64,000 bases of DNA from Methanospirillaceae archaeon (GTDB lineage Archaea > Halobacteriota > Methanomicrobia > Methanomicrobiales > Methanospirillaceae). The translations under genes were made by a program, and so were the position numbers. The stretch is taken from positions 20,791 through 84,790 of the forward strand of contig JAFGOM010000083.1 of NCBI GenBank assembly GCA_016926505.1, written 5' to 3'. Below, in pieces: positions 34,557 through 43,723 of this stretch (position 1 is its first letter; every line of letters starts with the position of its first letter). The notes below the pieces were generated by a model. It did no database searches and had not been told where the DNA came from. It saw nothing but the letters and a program-made list of their open reading frames with translations.

Positions 34557-36272
34557 TCAGGCGGTCTTTACGTTTGATGCTTCCTGCAGTCCCAGTTCGA
34601 TGATAGCCTGGTCACGCATCTTGTATTTCTGAATCTTTCCTGATATACTCATGGGGAAGTCCTCAACAAAAGCAACGTACCGCGGGACTTTATATCTCGC
34701 TATTTTACCGGTGCAGTACTGCATAACCTCCTCTTCTGTCATGGTCTCTCCGGGTTGCAGCTTTATGCGTACCATCAGCTCCTCACCATATACGAGATCC
34801 GGCACACCGATGACGTATACATCGGCAATCTTGGGATGGAGATGAAAGAATTCCTCAATCTCACGGGGATAGACATTCTCCCCGCCCCTGATTACCATAT
34901 CTTTTAACCGTCCCTCGATATGGACAAAACCATCGGCATCAAATGACCCGAGATCCCCGGTATGGATCCATCCGTTCTCGTCAAGTGTCTGGCGGGTAGC
35001 GGTAGGATTGTTGTAATAACACCGCATCGTCATGTATCCGCGGGCACAGATCTCTCCTATCTCTCCCTGGGGAAGGATCTTTTGTGTGACCGGATCGATT
35101 ATCATCAGTTCTGTATGAGGAAATACCCGCCCGACTGTTGAGACACGTTTTTCAAGGGGATCGTTGGTTGTGGTCATGGTAACACCGGGCGATAACTCGG
35201 TCTGACCATACACGATAACAACTTCTGACATGTACATCCGGGACGCAACCTCACGCATCTTGTCTATCGGACACGGCGATCCTGCCATGATGCCGGTTCG
35301 CAGGGATGTCAGATTATACCGCGGGAAGTCGGGATGATTCAACTCGGCAATAAACATGGTAGGGACACCATGCAGAGCAGTGCAGCGTTCAGCCTCAACG
35401 GTCTTTAAAACTTCTTCAGCATCAAAAGCGGGTCCCGGAAGCACCATAGTGGATCCATGGGTTACACAGGCAAGATTCGAGAGAACCATCCCAAAGCAGT
35501 GGTAAAACGGAACAGGGATACAGAGCCGGTCCTTCTCGGTAAAATTCATTCCGTTCCCGATTATATACCCGTTATTGAGGATGTTATGATGGGTGAGAAC
35601 GACCCCCTTTGGGTACCCTGTAGTCCCGCTTGTATACTGGATATTGATGGGATCATCAAAGGCGAGTGATAGAGCCCGCTCCTGTAATTCATCAGGGCTG
35701 ATGACTTTACCTTTCTCGAGCATATCGTTCCAGGTATACATGCCGTTATACTGGATATCGCCGATGAAAACAACCGTTTTCAGGAACGGGTAGGTATCAG
35801 ACATGATCTTCCCGGGTCGGGATTCACGTGCCTCCGGGCAAGCCTCGTAAAACATTCCAACATAATCCGAGGTCTTAAATCTCCCCTGAACCAATAAAAT
35901 TTTAATCTCTGACTGTTTTAAGGTATATTCCAGTTCAAAAGCACGATATGCAGGGTTGACATTGACCATGATGGCGCCGATCTTTGCGGTTGCAAACTGG
36001 ACAAGGATCCATTCAGCCGAGTTCATTGCCCAGATACCAACCCTATCTCCTTTCAGAACACCAAGAGCGAGTAACCCCCGTGCGACTGCACGTACAGCCT
36101 CTCCAAATTCACGGTATGTCATCCGTATGTTCTGAAAATTCGAGACAATTGCTTCATTATCCGGGTACCGGTTGATAATTTCGTCGAGATGTGTTCCAAT
36201 GGTGACACCAAGAAGGGGGATATCTGATACACCACAGGCATAACTGTCCCGCGGTATCTCTATTTCTGCCAT
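34557..36272 (-). CDS. AMP-binding acyl-CoA synthetase
   Basis: A 571-residue member of the acyl-adenylate-forming superfamily, closest in plan to medium- or long-chain fatty acyl-CoA synthetases. Signatures: IQYTSGTTGYPKGVVLTHHNI (P-loop, near residue 210), GQTELSPGVTMTT, GEICARGYMTMRCYY, TGDLGSFDADGFVHIEGR, and near the C-terminus GGENVYPREIEEFF with the catalytic Lys in SGKIQKYKMR. The enzyme activates a carboxylic acid with ATP and CoA; which acid is unknown. Methanogens do not beta-oxidise fatty acids, so a role in acyl-CoA salvage or lipid or cofactor acylation is possible. It stands alone between convergent and divergent neighbours. Confidence 0.88.
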   Translation of the reverse strand: MAEIEIPRDSYACGVSDIPLLGVTIGTHLDEIINRYPDNEAIVSNFQNIRMTYREFGEAVRAVARGLLALGVLKGDRVGIWAMNSAEWILVQFATAKIGAIMVNVNPAYRAFELEYTLKQSEIKILLVQGRFKTSDYVGMFYEACPEARESRPGKIMSDTYPFLKTVVFIGDIQYNGMYTWNDMLEKGKVISPDELQERALSLAFDDPINIQYTSGTTGYPKGVVLTHHNILNNGYIIGNGMNFTEKDRLCIPVPFYHCFGMVLSNLACVTHGSTMVLPGPAFDAEEVLKTVEAERCTALHGVPTMFIAELNHPDFPRYNLTSLRTGIMAGSPCPIDKMREVASRMYMSEVVIVYGQTELSPGVTMTTTNDPLEKRVSTVGRVFPHTELMIIDPVTQKILPQGEIGEICARGYMTMRCYYNNPTATRQTLDENGWIHTGDLGSFDADGFVHIEGRLKDMVIRGGENVYPREIEEFFHLHPKIADVYVIGVPDLVYGEELMVRIKLQPGETMTEEEVMQYCTGKIARYKVPRYVAFVEDFPMSISGKIQKYKMRDQAIIELGLQEASNVKTA

Positions 36273-36364
36273 CCGTATATGGTTATCATTGAGGAAATAA
36301 AAGAGGAACGAATTGATAAGAGAAACTCTTATCAGTCCGAATGGTGATTTCTTATGGCATAGAT

Positions 36365-36522
36365 GGGGTCGTGGCCTAGTCCGGAATGGCGACGGGCTCC
36401 AGCGGTTTTTGCACCGGTGCAGATGATGAACAACAGGTCTTCTGATTCAATGATGATCCGTTGGAGCACTGATGCATCTCGGAGAGACCCGTCGATCGTG
36501 AGTTCAAATCTCACCGACCCCA
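36365..36522 (+). tRNA. trnW: tRNA-Trp (CCA anticodon) with intron
   Basis: A complete cloverleaf can be drawn: acceptor arms GGGGTCG (36365-36371) and CGACCCC (36515-36521) with discriminator A at 36522, D stem GCC/GGC, anticodon stem ACGGG (36392-36396) with CCCGT (36488-36492), and T stem GTGAG/CTCAC around loop TTCAAAT. The loop reads C-T-CCA-G, then an 84-base intron (36403-36486) after position 37, then A38. The splice sites fit a bulge-helix-bulge motif: CTCC (36397-36400) pairs with GGAG (36481-36484), leaving bulges AG^C and AG^A. CCA is not encoded at the 3' end. Confidence 0.9.
36403..36486 (+). ncRNA. Intron of tRNA-Trp acting as box C/D methylation guide
   Basis: The intron carries box C ATGATGA (36423-36429), box D' CTGA (36442-36445), box C' ATGATGA (36450-36456) and box D CTGA (36469-36472). 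The base five before box D (G464) falls in the guide TTGGAGC, which pairs with GCTCCA of the tRNA so that C34 of the anticodon would be methylated. The guide before D' (GGTCTT) pairs with (G/A)AGACC so that the base five before D' faces C39. This is the known archaeal tRNA-Trp intron arrangement, described for Haloferax (Cm34 and Um39); here position 39 is C. The target assignment is deduced by the box D plus five rule. Confidence 0.82.
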
Positions 36523-36604
36523 CATCTGTTCTCTTTTCTGCACGCGATCCGGTATCATTCCTTTTGGTCTTCTGAGTCAGATACCGCCTTTCTGACAGGG
36601 TTTC

Positions 36605-36612
36605 CTATATAC
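36605..36612 (+). promoter_or_regulatory. TATA box of fae-hps
   Basis: CTATATAC lies 34-41 bases before ATG 36646, leaving a short leader that contains the ribosome-binding-like GGAAGGA. Confidence 0.45.
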
Positions 36613-36645
36613 TTGTATCGCGAACAGATACGGGAAGGAATAGTT

Positions 36646-37827
36646 ATGTATCTTATTGGTGAAGCACTCATGGGAGATGGTCCGGAACTGGCACACATTG
36701 ATCTGATTGTTGGTGAAAAATCAGGTCCGGTTGGTCAGGCTTTTGCCGGATCCTTCTCCTCTTTATCGACCGGCCACACCCCGCTCCTTGCAGTAATAAG
36801 GCCGAATCTTTTAACCAAACCTGCAACGCTTATCATCCCGAAGGTTACCTTAAAAAAAGAAGAGAAGGTTAACCAGATGTTTGGTCCTGTCCAGGCGGCA
36901 GTTGCCAAGGCTGTTGCAGATTCACTTGAGGAGGGGGTATTTGAAGGATATGATATCGATGATCTGGTCATCCTTGCCAGTGCTTTTCTCCATCCCGATG
37001 CCGGGGATTATAACCGGATTTACCGCTATAACTATGGAGCAACAAAACTTGCGCTCAGCCGGGCTTTCGAACGGTTCCCTGACGAGAAAACCATACTCAC
37101 TGAGAAGGACCGGGCAGCGCACGCGGTCATGGGCTTTAAAGTTCCCCGTCTCTGGGATCCGCCCTATCTGCAGGTTGCCTGTGATATCGTAGACATGGGT
37201 AAGTTACGATCCGTACTTTCAGAACTTCCCTTCCATGATCACCTCATTATTGAAGCAGGAACCCCGCTCGTGAAGAAGTTCGGACTCGAGATAATATCTG
37301 AGATCAGAAAGATACGGCCACAGGCCTTCATTGTTGCCGACTTAAAGATCCTTGATACCGGGAACCTGGAAGCCCGGATGGCTGCAGACGCATCTGCAGA
37401 TGCAGTAGTGGTATCCGGTCTTGCCCCGGCATCGACGATTGAAAAAGCTATTATTGAGGCAAAAAAGACAGGTATCTACTCGGTCATCGATATGCTCAAC
37501 GTGACCGATCCGGTTGCCCTGGTTCGCAGTCTTCCGGTAAAGCCTGACGTGGTTGAGCTTCACCGGGCTATCGATGCCGATGACACCGCCTATGCCTGGG
37601 GTAATATTGCCGATATAAAGGCAGCAGCCGGGGGAAAACTCCTCGTTGCAACTGCAGGCGGGGTTCGTACCCACGTGGTCCCCGATGCCCTCGCTGCCGG
37701 GGCAGATATTCTCGTTGTCGGCCGTGCAATAACGGCCAGTAAAGATGTCAGGCATGCAGCCGAAGAATTTTTAGAAGCGATGAATAAGGAAGAGATTGAT
37801 CAGTTCCGTATCATGACCGATTTCTAG
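36646..37827 (+). CDS. fae-hps: Bifunctional formaldehyde-activating enzyme / 3-hexulose-6-phosphate synthase
   Basis: A 393-residue fusion. The N-terminal domain (about 1-160) is Fae: MYLIGEALMGDGPELAHIDLIVGEKSGPVG with the conserved His, and TLLIPKVTL-like LIIPKVTLKKEEKVNQMFGPVQAAVAKAV. It joins formaldehyde to tetrahydromethanopterin. The C-terminal domain (about 165-390) is HPS with VADLKILDTGNLEARMAADASADAVVV. In archaea it runs in reverse and releases formaldehyde from hexulose 6-phosphate while making ribulose 5-phosphate; Fae then captures the toxic formaldehyde. The fusion is known from Methanosarcina and Methanospirillum-type genomes. ATG 36646 begins the Fae domain; an in-frame upstream TTG at 36613 is unlikely. 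Confidence 0.93.
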   Translation: MYLIGEALMGDGPELAHIDLIVGEKSGPVGQAFAGSFSSLSTGHTPLLAVIRPNLLTKPATLIIPKVTLKKEEKVNQMFGPVQAAVAKAVADSLEEGVFEGYDIDDLVILASAFLHPDAGDYNRIYRYNYGATKLALSRAFERFPDEKTILTEKDRAAHAVMGFKVPRLWDPPYLQVACDIVDMGKLRSVLSELPFHDHLIIEAGTPLVKKFGLEIISEIRKIRPQAFIVADLKILDTGNLEARMAADASADAVVVSGLAPASTIEKAIIEAKKTGIYSVIDMLNVTDPVALVRSLPVKPDVVELHRAIDADDTAYAWGNIADIKAAAGGKLLVATAGGVRTHVVPDALAAGADILVVGRAITASKDVRHAAEEFLEAMNKEEIDQFRIMTDF

Positions 37828-37893
37828 GACAAGAGTTTCCACATTCTTACAAGAAACTTCTTTTTTATATCCGGGTAATGCATACAATCAAAT

Positions 37894-38525
37894 ATGTCTC
37901 CCCCGGCATCCAATAGCGAGAGATTTCATGGAAATTCCGCTCATACACCGGACCTCATCGCAATATCTATTGTTATCGTGACTCCTCTGTTCCTTTATCC
38001 TCTCGTTTTCAAACCTGCGATATGCAGGAGAGATATCACGGATTGATCCGGTCCTAACTTGGGTATGGCCTTTTTACAGTAATTCCTTGCTTGTATTCAT
38101 TTCTCTGCTTCGTTCTGCGAAATTCTCACTGGGGAGAGAGTACCCGGTTCGGGTGGTTGGTTCTGCCAGTCTTTACCGGGGTAAGTATCGCGTTCACTGT
38201 TGCGGTACGTTTTGATACCTGGATAAGCCAAGTTGCTCATGGTATACCTCCAGTAACGATTATGGTGTCAGTCGAGATCCTGATCTTCATTGTTCGATTT
38301 GATCTCTCATCTATTCTCTGTGTTCCTGAAGAAAGACGGAAGAATGAATCAGACATCCAGCCTGTTGCATTCCCTGTTATCATGTTACGCCGGATGTTAC
38401 TACCATACAGATGTTACCGTTTCCCCGGGATAACTCATCTGCTAATTACAATTACTGCATTATATCTGAACATTACCCGGCAGACCGTTTACCGGCATGT
38501 TATACGATTTCTGGAGAACGAGTAA
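37894..38525 (+). pseudogene. Broken membrane protein gene
   Basis: A TATA-like TTTATAT (37864-37870) precedes ATG 37894, which opens a frame of 50 codons with one hydrophobic helix (DLIAISIVIVTPLFLYPLVF) that stops at TGA 38044-38046. Downstream, another frame (from about 38091) carries two more helices (GWLVLPVFTGVSIAFTVAV and VTIMVSVEILIFIV) and a C-terminal helix-turn-helix-like end (NITRQTVYRHVIRFLE). The order of hydrophobic segments loosely recalls DUF1616-type membrane proteins, but I cannot prove this. The simplest reading is one or two frameshifted genes. If it were intact, it would be a short membrane protein followed by a DNA-binding-like protein. Confidence 0.35.
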
Positions 38526-38596
38526 CGATAGAGGGAAGGTGATCGGTTTATTTTTCCTGATACTGATACCCGCGAGTTCGCTTATATTTCGGTGAA

Positions 38597-38732
38597 AAAC
38601 TGAACACGATAATAATCTACACCTTGGAGAACTGCCCAAACTGTGAAAACTGAAAGAGACATTGAATGGTCTTTTTATCGAGTACGAAGAACAGAACATA
38701 GAGACAAAGAGGCGATCATCGATCTCCGGTGA
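38597..38732 (+). pseudogene. Glutaredoxin-like gene remnant with two one-base frameshifts
   Basis: Reading across three frames gives TIIIYTLENCPNCEN, LKETLNGLFIEYEEQNIETK and EAIIDLR, which join into a coherent glutaredoxin/NrdH-like start with the redox pair CPNC. Each junction needs one base: between GAA and CTG near 38648-38650, and within ACAAAGAG near 38704-38709. After DLR comes TGA at 38730-38732, and no continuation is recognisable. It appears to be an old small thiol-disulfide reductase gene that has lost function. Frameshift sequencing errors could also explain the shifts, but not the missing C-terminus. Confidence 0.6.
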
Positions 38733-39103
38733 TCTTCGGTAAGAATGGGGGGTAAAGGGCATCTTATTTGCCTGATATCCGGGAAAGTGATATGATACTG
38801 GCTGTTGGGATGTCCGGCAAACGGGGATCCTTTTCAGGTTTAAAGTGATATCCATGAAGGATTGTTTTCTATTACGGTTCCATTGTATGGTACTCTCAAG
38901 GCTGGATCCCTCACCATTGTTGTCAAAATATTACGGAAAGACCGTCCTGGCTGAATGATATCATGAAAAATTGTCACAGCTTTTACTGGATTGAATTAAT
39001 CCGGAAATCCAGATGGATGAGAGGAATACATTGATGCTTTCTTAATGCATAATAATGTTAGATCACAGAGCATTCGAAATTTCACATATCAGGAGAATAA
39101 AAA

Positions 39104-39256
39104 ATGGCAGAACCTTCCAATACATCAATAATTCTCACCAAGGATGATGCCCGGCGTTTTCATGAATACGATAGTGATCCGTTGAAATACGAAAATGACC
39201 GGGGTAAAGCCGCAGCTAGCCGTGCCCGGCAAATCGCTCAAAATCTCAAATTCTAA
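39104..39256 (+). CDS. Small 50-residue protein, likely antitoxin-like partner of GNAT gene
   Basis: An intact 50-codon gene (MAEPSNTSIILTKDDARRF... ending QIAQNLKF) preceded by AGGAG at the right distance. It is charged and predicted to be helical, with no known domain that I recognise. It lies three bases before a GNAT acetyltransferase gene of the toxin type, the classic order for a toxin-antitoxin pair. That suggests an antitoxin role, possibly outlasting its toxin since the toxin gene is broken. It does not look like the usual DUF1778 ribbon-helix-helix antitoxin, so this would be a different small partner. Confidence 0.6.
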   Translation: MAEPSNTSIILTKDDARRFHEYDSDPLKYENDRGKAAASRARQIAQNLKF

Positions 39257-39259
39257 TAC

Positions 39260-39796
39260 ATGGATTTTGATTCTGCTGGTATCGCCTTAGTGCATTTATC
39301 CCATTCTATTCTTATCAATGAATTTTGCTGCGCTAACAAAGAGGGGAGTCTTCCCCTACAGAATTTCCTCAAACGTCATGCATATGATAATCAGAAAAGG
39401 AAGTTATCAATAACCTGGATTCTTGTTCAGAAATCAGATCCGCTTATTCCTCTTGGGTAATTTTCTCTTGCATGTGCGAGCGTTGACGTTGAGGATCTAA
39501 ATGCCGGTGATACAACAGGTTGTCCTCAATACGAACGGTTTCCTGCGCTATTAATCGGGAAATTTGCCATCGATGACCGGTATCATGGAAAGGGACTTGG
39601 CACTCGACTCATGGATTATGTCTATGCTCTTACCATGAAACTATCGGAAAATACCGGGTGTCGCTACCTGATTGTAGAATCAAAGCCTAGCTCTGCCTGG
39701 TTCTATGAAGAAAAATGTAATTTCATCAGGGTACGGGAACTCGACGGAGGAAATATCCTTTTTTATAAGGATGTGATTACTCTGCTTTCTGAATGA
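39260..39796 (+). pseudogene. GNAT acetyltransferase toxin-like gene interrupted by one stop codon
   Basis: A single frame of 179 codons that is read through except for TAA at 39458-39460. Before it: CANKEGSLPLQNFLKRHAYDNQKRKLSITWILVQ, which matches the start of TacT-like GNAT toxins (the CxNxxLNxFLxxxAxxN pattern). After it: FSLACASVDVEDL, the acetyl-CoA motif DDRYHGKGLGTRL and FYEEKCNFI near the end. The stop replaces the residue between G and FSL, normally Tyr (GYFSL), so one base change would explain it. Toxins of this family acetylate aminoacyl-tRNA. The downstream half could restart at ATG 39611, but it would lack most of the fold. Confidence 0.75.
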
Positions 39797-40079
39797 AACA
39801 TGTAATTCACTAGAATGCTGGCTGAATTTACTACTAGCCACGCATATCTGCCCTCGATTTCCTTAACGGGTCATTTTTTTCGCGGCTCATTAAATCGTTT
39901 TGATGTGGAGCCGGTTTTCGTAATCCGCGATCAATCTCACGTTCAGATAAAAAACAAAAGTGCTATGACGTGCAGGCGCACAAATTACCTAAGGAGACTG
40001 TACCGGGATGCGGGTATCCCCCTTCCGTTCTCTCTCATAAAAGCCCCTGCACATGTCCTGATACCGTGGAGTAACACCG

Positions 40080-42140
40080 ATGAATCACCTCGAATCCGCT
40101 GTTTTCAATAAGGCAGATTATATCATTGAGAATAATCCTGCTGCAATTCTCTTTCTGGATAAAAAACTCAATATTGTAAGTGCAAACCTGGCATTTCTCT
40201 CGTTGAGTGGCTACAGGAGGGAAACGCTCGAAACGATGAATGTCCGATCCTTTCAGGTACTCTCCCGTGATAATGGTTCATTTGAAGATGTTATCAGAGA
40301 TAAAAAGACCGTCTGCGGATCTTGTATCGTCCAGTTTCCTTCCGGGAAACGGTATCTAAACTATCAGTACCTGCCGGTTCCTGATTCCCGGGGGGAGATT
40401 GAAGAAATTGTCGCCGTTTTCATCGATAAAACAAGAGAACAACATGATATAGAACGGGCTGTTTCTATTATCGGGAAAAGTCCTGTGGCAACCTGTATAT
40501 TTAACCGCGAATTGCAGATAACATCAGTGAATGAAGCTTTTTTACAGTTATCAGGGTATAAAAGGGAAGATCTCATCAGAAAACCACTCTCCCTCTTTCA
40601 GGTCATCGAGAGGAGCGGTGCACGGCCTGTTGATGCGATAGAGAAAAAGACAGAGTTCACGACTGAGTTAGTTATCTCATTCCCGTCTGGCATGCGATAT
40701 CTCTCTGGGATCTTTACTCCGATATGTGATGAAAGGGGAGAGGTATCAGAGGTTATTGAGTTCTTTACCGATTGCACACAAGAGAAGGAGATGGCACGAA
40801 AGATCCTTGCGGTTGCCGGGAATGCACGCCGGGGAGACTTCTCCGGACGCATTGCATTAGATGAATTAACGGGCACTTTTGCTGATATTGCCTCTGAAAT
40901 GAACAGCATGCTGGATTCTGTTGCCGATCCCCTGCAGGAGATTGTGCGGGTCTCTGGTGAGTATGCCAAAGGAGAGTTTACAGCCCGGTTTTCTGATACA
41001 ATCGGGGTGGACGGATATTTTGTACCGGTACATGATGCGCTCAACAATATTGGTTCATCTGTGCATACTTCTCTCAAAGAACTCTCAAATGCCTGTGATT
41101 CCTATGCAATGGGTGATTTCACCTATGAGTTTCCTGATACGATAACAAAGGCTTCCGGTTTTACCTCGATCCGTAAGTCCCTGTTACAGGTCGGCACCTC
41201 GATGCGTTCAGCCCTCTCGCTTATCAGTAAACAGACCACAATTCTTGCCGATATTGCAGAGAACGCAGGAAAAAATGTTATACATGTATCAGAAGGGGCA
41301 GGTATGGTCGCAAAGAGTGCAGACGAGGTTAAGAATAATACCGAACGATGTCAACTCGGGATAAAACAGATCCTCTCTGCGATGGAAGATCTCTCTATTG
41401 CCGTTGACGGAGTTGCCCAGAAAGTTGAAAAAGCAGCAAATTTCACTGCTGATACCAACCATCTCTGTAAAAAGGGTGAAGATCTGACAAGAACCGCTGA
41501 GGCCGGAATTGCCGGGATAACTCACTCTACCAGCGAAGTGGATGCAATGATCCAGGAGATAAAGAACCAGATGGCAAAGATCGATACCATTGTCCTCCTG
41601 ATAACCGAGATATCGAATCAGACCAATCTTTTAGCACTCAATGCAGCAATCGAGGCAGCCCGTGCAGGGGATGCAGGTCGTGGTTTTGCCGTTGTTGCAA
41701 CAGAAGTCAAGTCACTTGCCCAGGAATCGAAGTCCTCGGCAGAGGAGATTACCGATCTCATCAGATCCCTTCAGAGCACCTCGGAACGTGCAGAGCTGGT
41801 TATGAAGGATGCCCTCACAGAGGTTGAGAAGGGAGGTGGAGCAGTCAATGAATCGATGCAGGTCTTCTCTAAAGTCATTTTTTCGGTTAACGAGATCTCA
41901 AATATCATGGAAGAGATTGCGGTTGCAAGTGAGGAGCAGGCAGCCGGTGTTGAAGAGATAACGGCAAGCGTCTCTGAGGTCAAGCATTATGTTGAGGAGA
42001 CTACCCTGGAGTCAGACCGGACTGCTGCAGCCAGCAGGGAGAGTTCACAGGCCACCGACTCGATAGCAGATACCATCCAGGATATAGAGCAGGCGATATC
42101 GGCAGTTACAACGAAGATACAGGAATTCAAATACTCCTGA
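40080..42140 (+). CDS. Soluble methyl-accepting chemotaxis protein with two PAS domains
   Basis: A 686-residue chemoreceptor without transmembrane helices. Order: PAS 1 (about 15-125, [31 protein letters not shown]), PAS 2 (about 130-240, [24 protein letters not shown]), a linker with two or three HAMP-like repeats (about 245-380, the [12 protein letters not shown] and [10 protein letters not shown] and [10 protein letters not shown] patterns), and the signalling domain with the highly conserved hairpin tip [38 protein letters not shown] near 510-550. It probably senses an intracellular cue (redox, ligand) and controls CheA and the archaellum. ATG 40080 has GGAG 11 bases upstream. Confidence 0.9.
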   Translation: MNHLESAVFNKADYIIENNPAAILFLDKKLNIVSANLAFLSLSGYRRETLETMNVRSFQVLSRDNGSFEDVIRDKKTVCGSCIVQFPSGKRYLNYQYLPVPDSRGEIEEIVAVFIDKTREQHDIERAVSIIGKSPVATCIFNRELQITSVNEAFLQLSGYKREDLIRKPLSLFQVIERSGARPVDAIEKKTEFTTELVISFPSGMRYLSGIFTPICDERGEVSEVIEFFTDCTQEKEMARKILAVAGNARRGDFSGRIALDELTGTFADIASEMNSMLDSVADPLQEIVRVSGEYAKGEFTARFSDTIGVDGYFVPVHDALNNIGSSVHTSLKELSNACDSYAMGDFTYEFPDTITKASGFTSIRKSLLQVGTSMRSALSLISKQTTILADIAENAGKNVIHVSEGAGMVAKSADEVKNNTERCQLGIKQILSAMEDLSIAVDGVAQKVEKAANFTADTNHLCKKGEDLTRTAEAGIAGITHSTSEVDAMIQEIKNQMAKIDTIVLLITEISNQTNLLALNAAIEAARAGDAGRGFAVVATEVKSLAQESKSSAEEITDLIRSLQSTSERAELVMKDALTEVEKGGGAVNESMQVFSKVIFSVNEISNIMEEIAVASEEQAAGVEEITASVSEVKHYVEETTLESDRTAAASRESSQATDSIADTIQDIEQAISAVTTKIQEFKYS

Positions 42141-42252
42141 TCTTTTTCTCCTGATTTCTGCTCTCTCTTCTATCGGACGAGGCTTTGCGAAACGATTTCC
42201 TACAGAAAAAATAATGGGAAGGTGATTCTTAATCCTATACCGGTGGATTTCC

Positions 42253-42969
42253 TTAAAAACACTCGCATGATCCGATGGATCCCGGTTTACAGATACAGCC
42301 GTCAACCCAGGTGGCATAATCCAGTTTTGCTTCGTTGAACCGTGCCCCGGTGATCCTGGCATCACGCAACGTGGCCCGCCGCAGGTCTGCCTGTGTCAGG
42401 GTGGCGTTTGAGAGGTCTGCCCCTGCAAGATTTGCACCATACAGATCAGCGCCGAGCATCATGGCATTGGAGAGATCTGCATCCTTGAAATTTACCATGC
42501 GGAGGTTTGTTCCGGTCATCATTGCATGGGGAAGGGATGCTCCTGCTGCAGTTACCATCTCAAGGTTCGCTCCTGCGAGATTAAGAGCATATCCCTGGAT
42601 TCGCTGAAGATTCATTCCTTTTCCCTTGATATTAATCATGAGTGCGTTTTTCAGGACTGCGTCTGACAGGGAGGCAGACATCAGATCAGCGCCAAGGAAA
42701 AGCGCGTTTGAGAGGATAGTATTCTGCAGGTTGGCGCCCCGGAGGGAAGTATCAAGAAAGTTGGCCCTGGTAAGGTTCGATCCACGAAATGTTGCTCCTG
42801 AGCAGTCTGATCCCATGAATGACACCCCGACAAGATCCTGGTCTGCAAAGTTCTGTCCGGCAAGGTCCTGGTTTGCATGCATTACCGACCCAAAAGCAGG
42901 CTGAACTGAGCAGATGAGCAGGAATAACAGAACAGACATCAGAGTGAAAGTGACGTTCTCTCTCTTCAT
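42253..42969 (-). CDS. Secreted pentapeptide-repeat protein
   Basis: About 238 residues from ATG 42969: a signal peptide (LMSVLLFLLICSVQPAFGS) and then about 35 consecutive pentapeptide repeats of the A(D/N)LxX type (for example LTRANFLDTSLRGANLQNTILSNA and ADLYGANLAGADLSNATLTQ) up to the C-terminus, which has the Cys-containing end CICKPGSIGSCECF. The repeats form a right-handed square beta-helix. Secreted pentapeptide proteins have no known specific function; some mimic DNA, but that is unlikely outside the cell. A TATA-like TATTTTTCG (minus strand, about 43000) backs the start. A longer frame opens at 43086, inside the upstream hydrolase gene. Confidence 0.85.
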   Translation of the reverse strand: MKRENVTFTLMSVLLFLLICSVQPAFGSVMHANQDLAGQNFADQDLVGVSFMGSDCSGATFRGSNLTRANFLDTSLRGANLQNTILSNALFLGADLMSASLSDAVLKNALMINIKGKGMNLQRIQGYALNLAGANLEMVTAAGASLPHAMMTGTNLRMVNFKDADLSNAMMLGADLYGANLAGADLSNATLTQADLRRATLRDARITGARFNEAKLDYATWVDGCICKPGSIGSCECF

Positions 42970-43030
42970 TGTGGGATGATCTTGTCTGGCAAACGAAAAA
43001 TACATTATTGTCATCTCCCCGGGGACCGGA

Positions 43031-43699
43031 TCAGGTTCGTGGCGGATTGATCTCGGTGGATTCACCCGGCTGCAAGGGTAAGACACGCATATCTGTTGTT
43101 TTTTCGATTGCGGTGATAAATGATCCCAGGTCCTGCCGGATTGATGGAAATGTGTTATAATGCATGGGAATGATGAGGGGAGATCCGATGTACTCAGCTG
43201 CTATCATTGCTTCTCTGGGTCCCATGGTGTATCGCCCCCCGACCGGGATGAGTGCCACGTCCGGATGATAGAGTTGTCCGATGAGTTTCATATCAGAAAA
43301 CAGTCCGGTATCTCCTGCATGGTAAATACAGACTCCATCCATGCTGATGATAAATCCGGCAGCCGTTCCGCCATACATTCCCATACCTGCCTCTTCTATC
43401 CATGATGAATGCAATGCCGGTGTCATGGTGAATGTTACACCGGAAACCTGTATGGTTCCCCCAATATTCATTGGTTCCACCGCGATACCCTGAGATGCGA
43501 GATATTTTGCGATCTCATTTGATGTGACCGTCCTGATGCCAGGTTCCCTGACCGGACCCATATGATCGGCATGCCCATGGGTGATGGCGATAATAGTGGG
43601 GTTATAATCCTCCTTTCTATACCCGGGACAGGGATCGATTAAAACACACTGAGTACCTTTCAGGAGAAAACAGGAGTGGCCGATATATGTCAGGTTCAT
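43031..43699 (-). CDS. Metallo-beta-lactamase fold hydrolase (UPF0173)
   Basis: A 222-residue metal-dependent hydrolase of the UPF0173 family. The N-terminal IGHSCFLLKG and the metal-binding motif THGHADHMG (HxHxDH), then His in PALHSS, Asp in YHAGDTGLF and His in PMHYNTFP, give the two-metal site. The reaction is unknown; some relatives are ascorbate-lactonase-like or L-threonine-dehydrogenase-like in name only. The length is normal. The start codon is followed at once by NLTYIGHS, as in relatives. It lies on the same strand as the pentapeptide gene (61 bases apart) and the two subtilases. Confidence 0.88.
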   Translation of the reverse strand: MNLTYIGHSCFLLKGTQCVLIDPCPGYRKEDYNPTIIAITHGHADHMGPVREPGIRTVTSNEIAKYLASQGIAVEPMNIGGTIQVSGVTFTMTPALHSSWIEEAGMGMYGGTAAGFIISMDGVCIYHAGDTGLFSDMKLIGQLYHPDVALIPVGGRYTMGPREAMIAAEYIGSPLIIPMHYNTFPSIRQDLGSFITAIEKTTDMRVLPLQPGESTEINPPRT

Positions 43700-43723
43700 C
43701 CTCAGATGATTATCATAAAAAGA

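Larger units (their letters stand above)
37828..39103 (+). other. Decayed gene region
   Basis: No intact gene of normal size is present in 1276 bases. It contains the remains of a membrane protein gene (37894-38525) and of a glutaredoxin-like gene (38597-38732). The stretch 38740-39103 has no recognisable coding sequence except the ribosome-binding site of the small gene at 39104. Confidence 0.6.

Noticed and set aside
38460..38855. Open frame on the minus strand in the decayed region
   Set aside because: It runs over the glutaredoxin-like remnant and the tail of the membrane remnant, both better on the plus strand.
39458..39460. Recoding of TAA in the GNAT gene
   Set aside because: TAA is not a known recoded codon in archaea and no recoding signal is visible; a nonsense mutation is the simple explanation.
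39815..40111. Open frame between the GNAT gene and the chemoreceptor
   Set aside because: It overlaps the chemoreceptor start in another frame, has no ribosome-binding site and reads like non-coding sequence.
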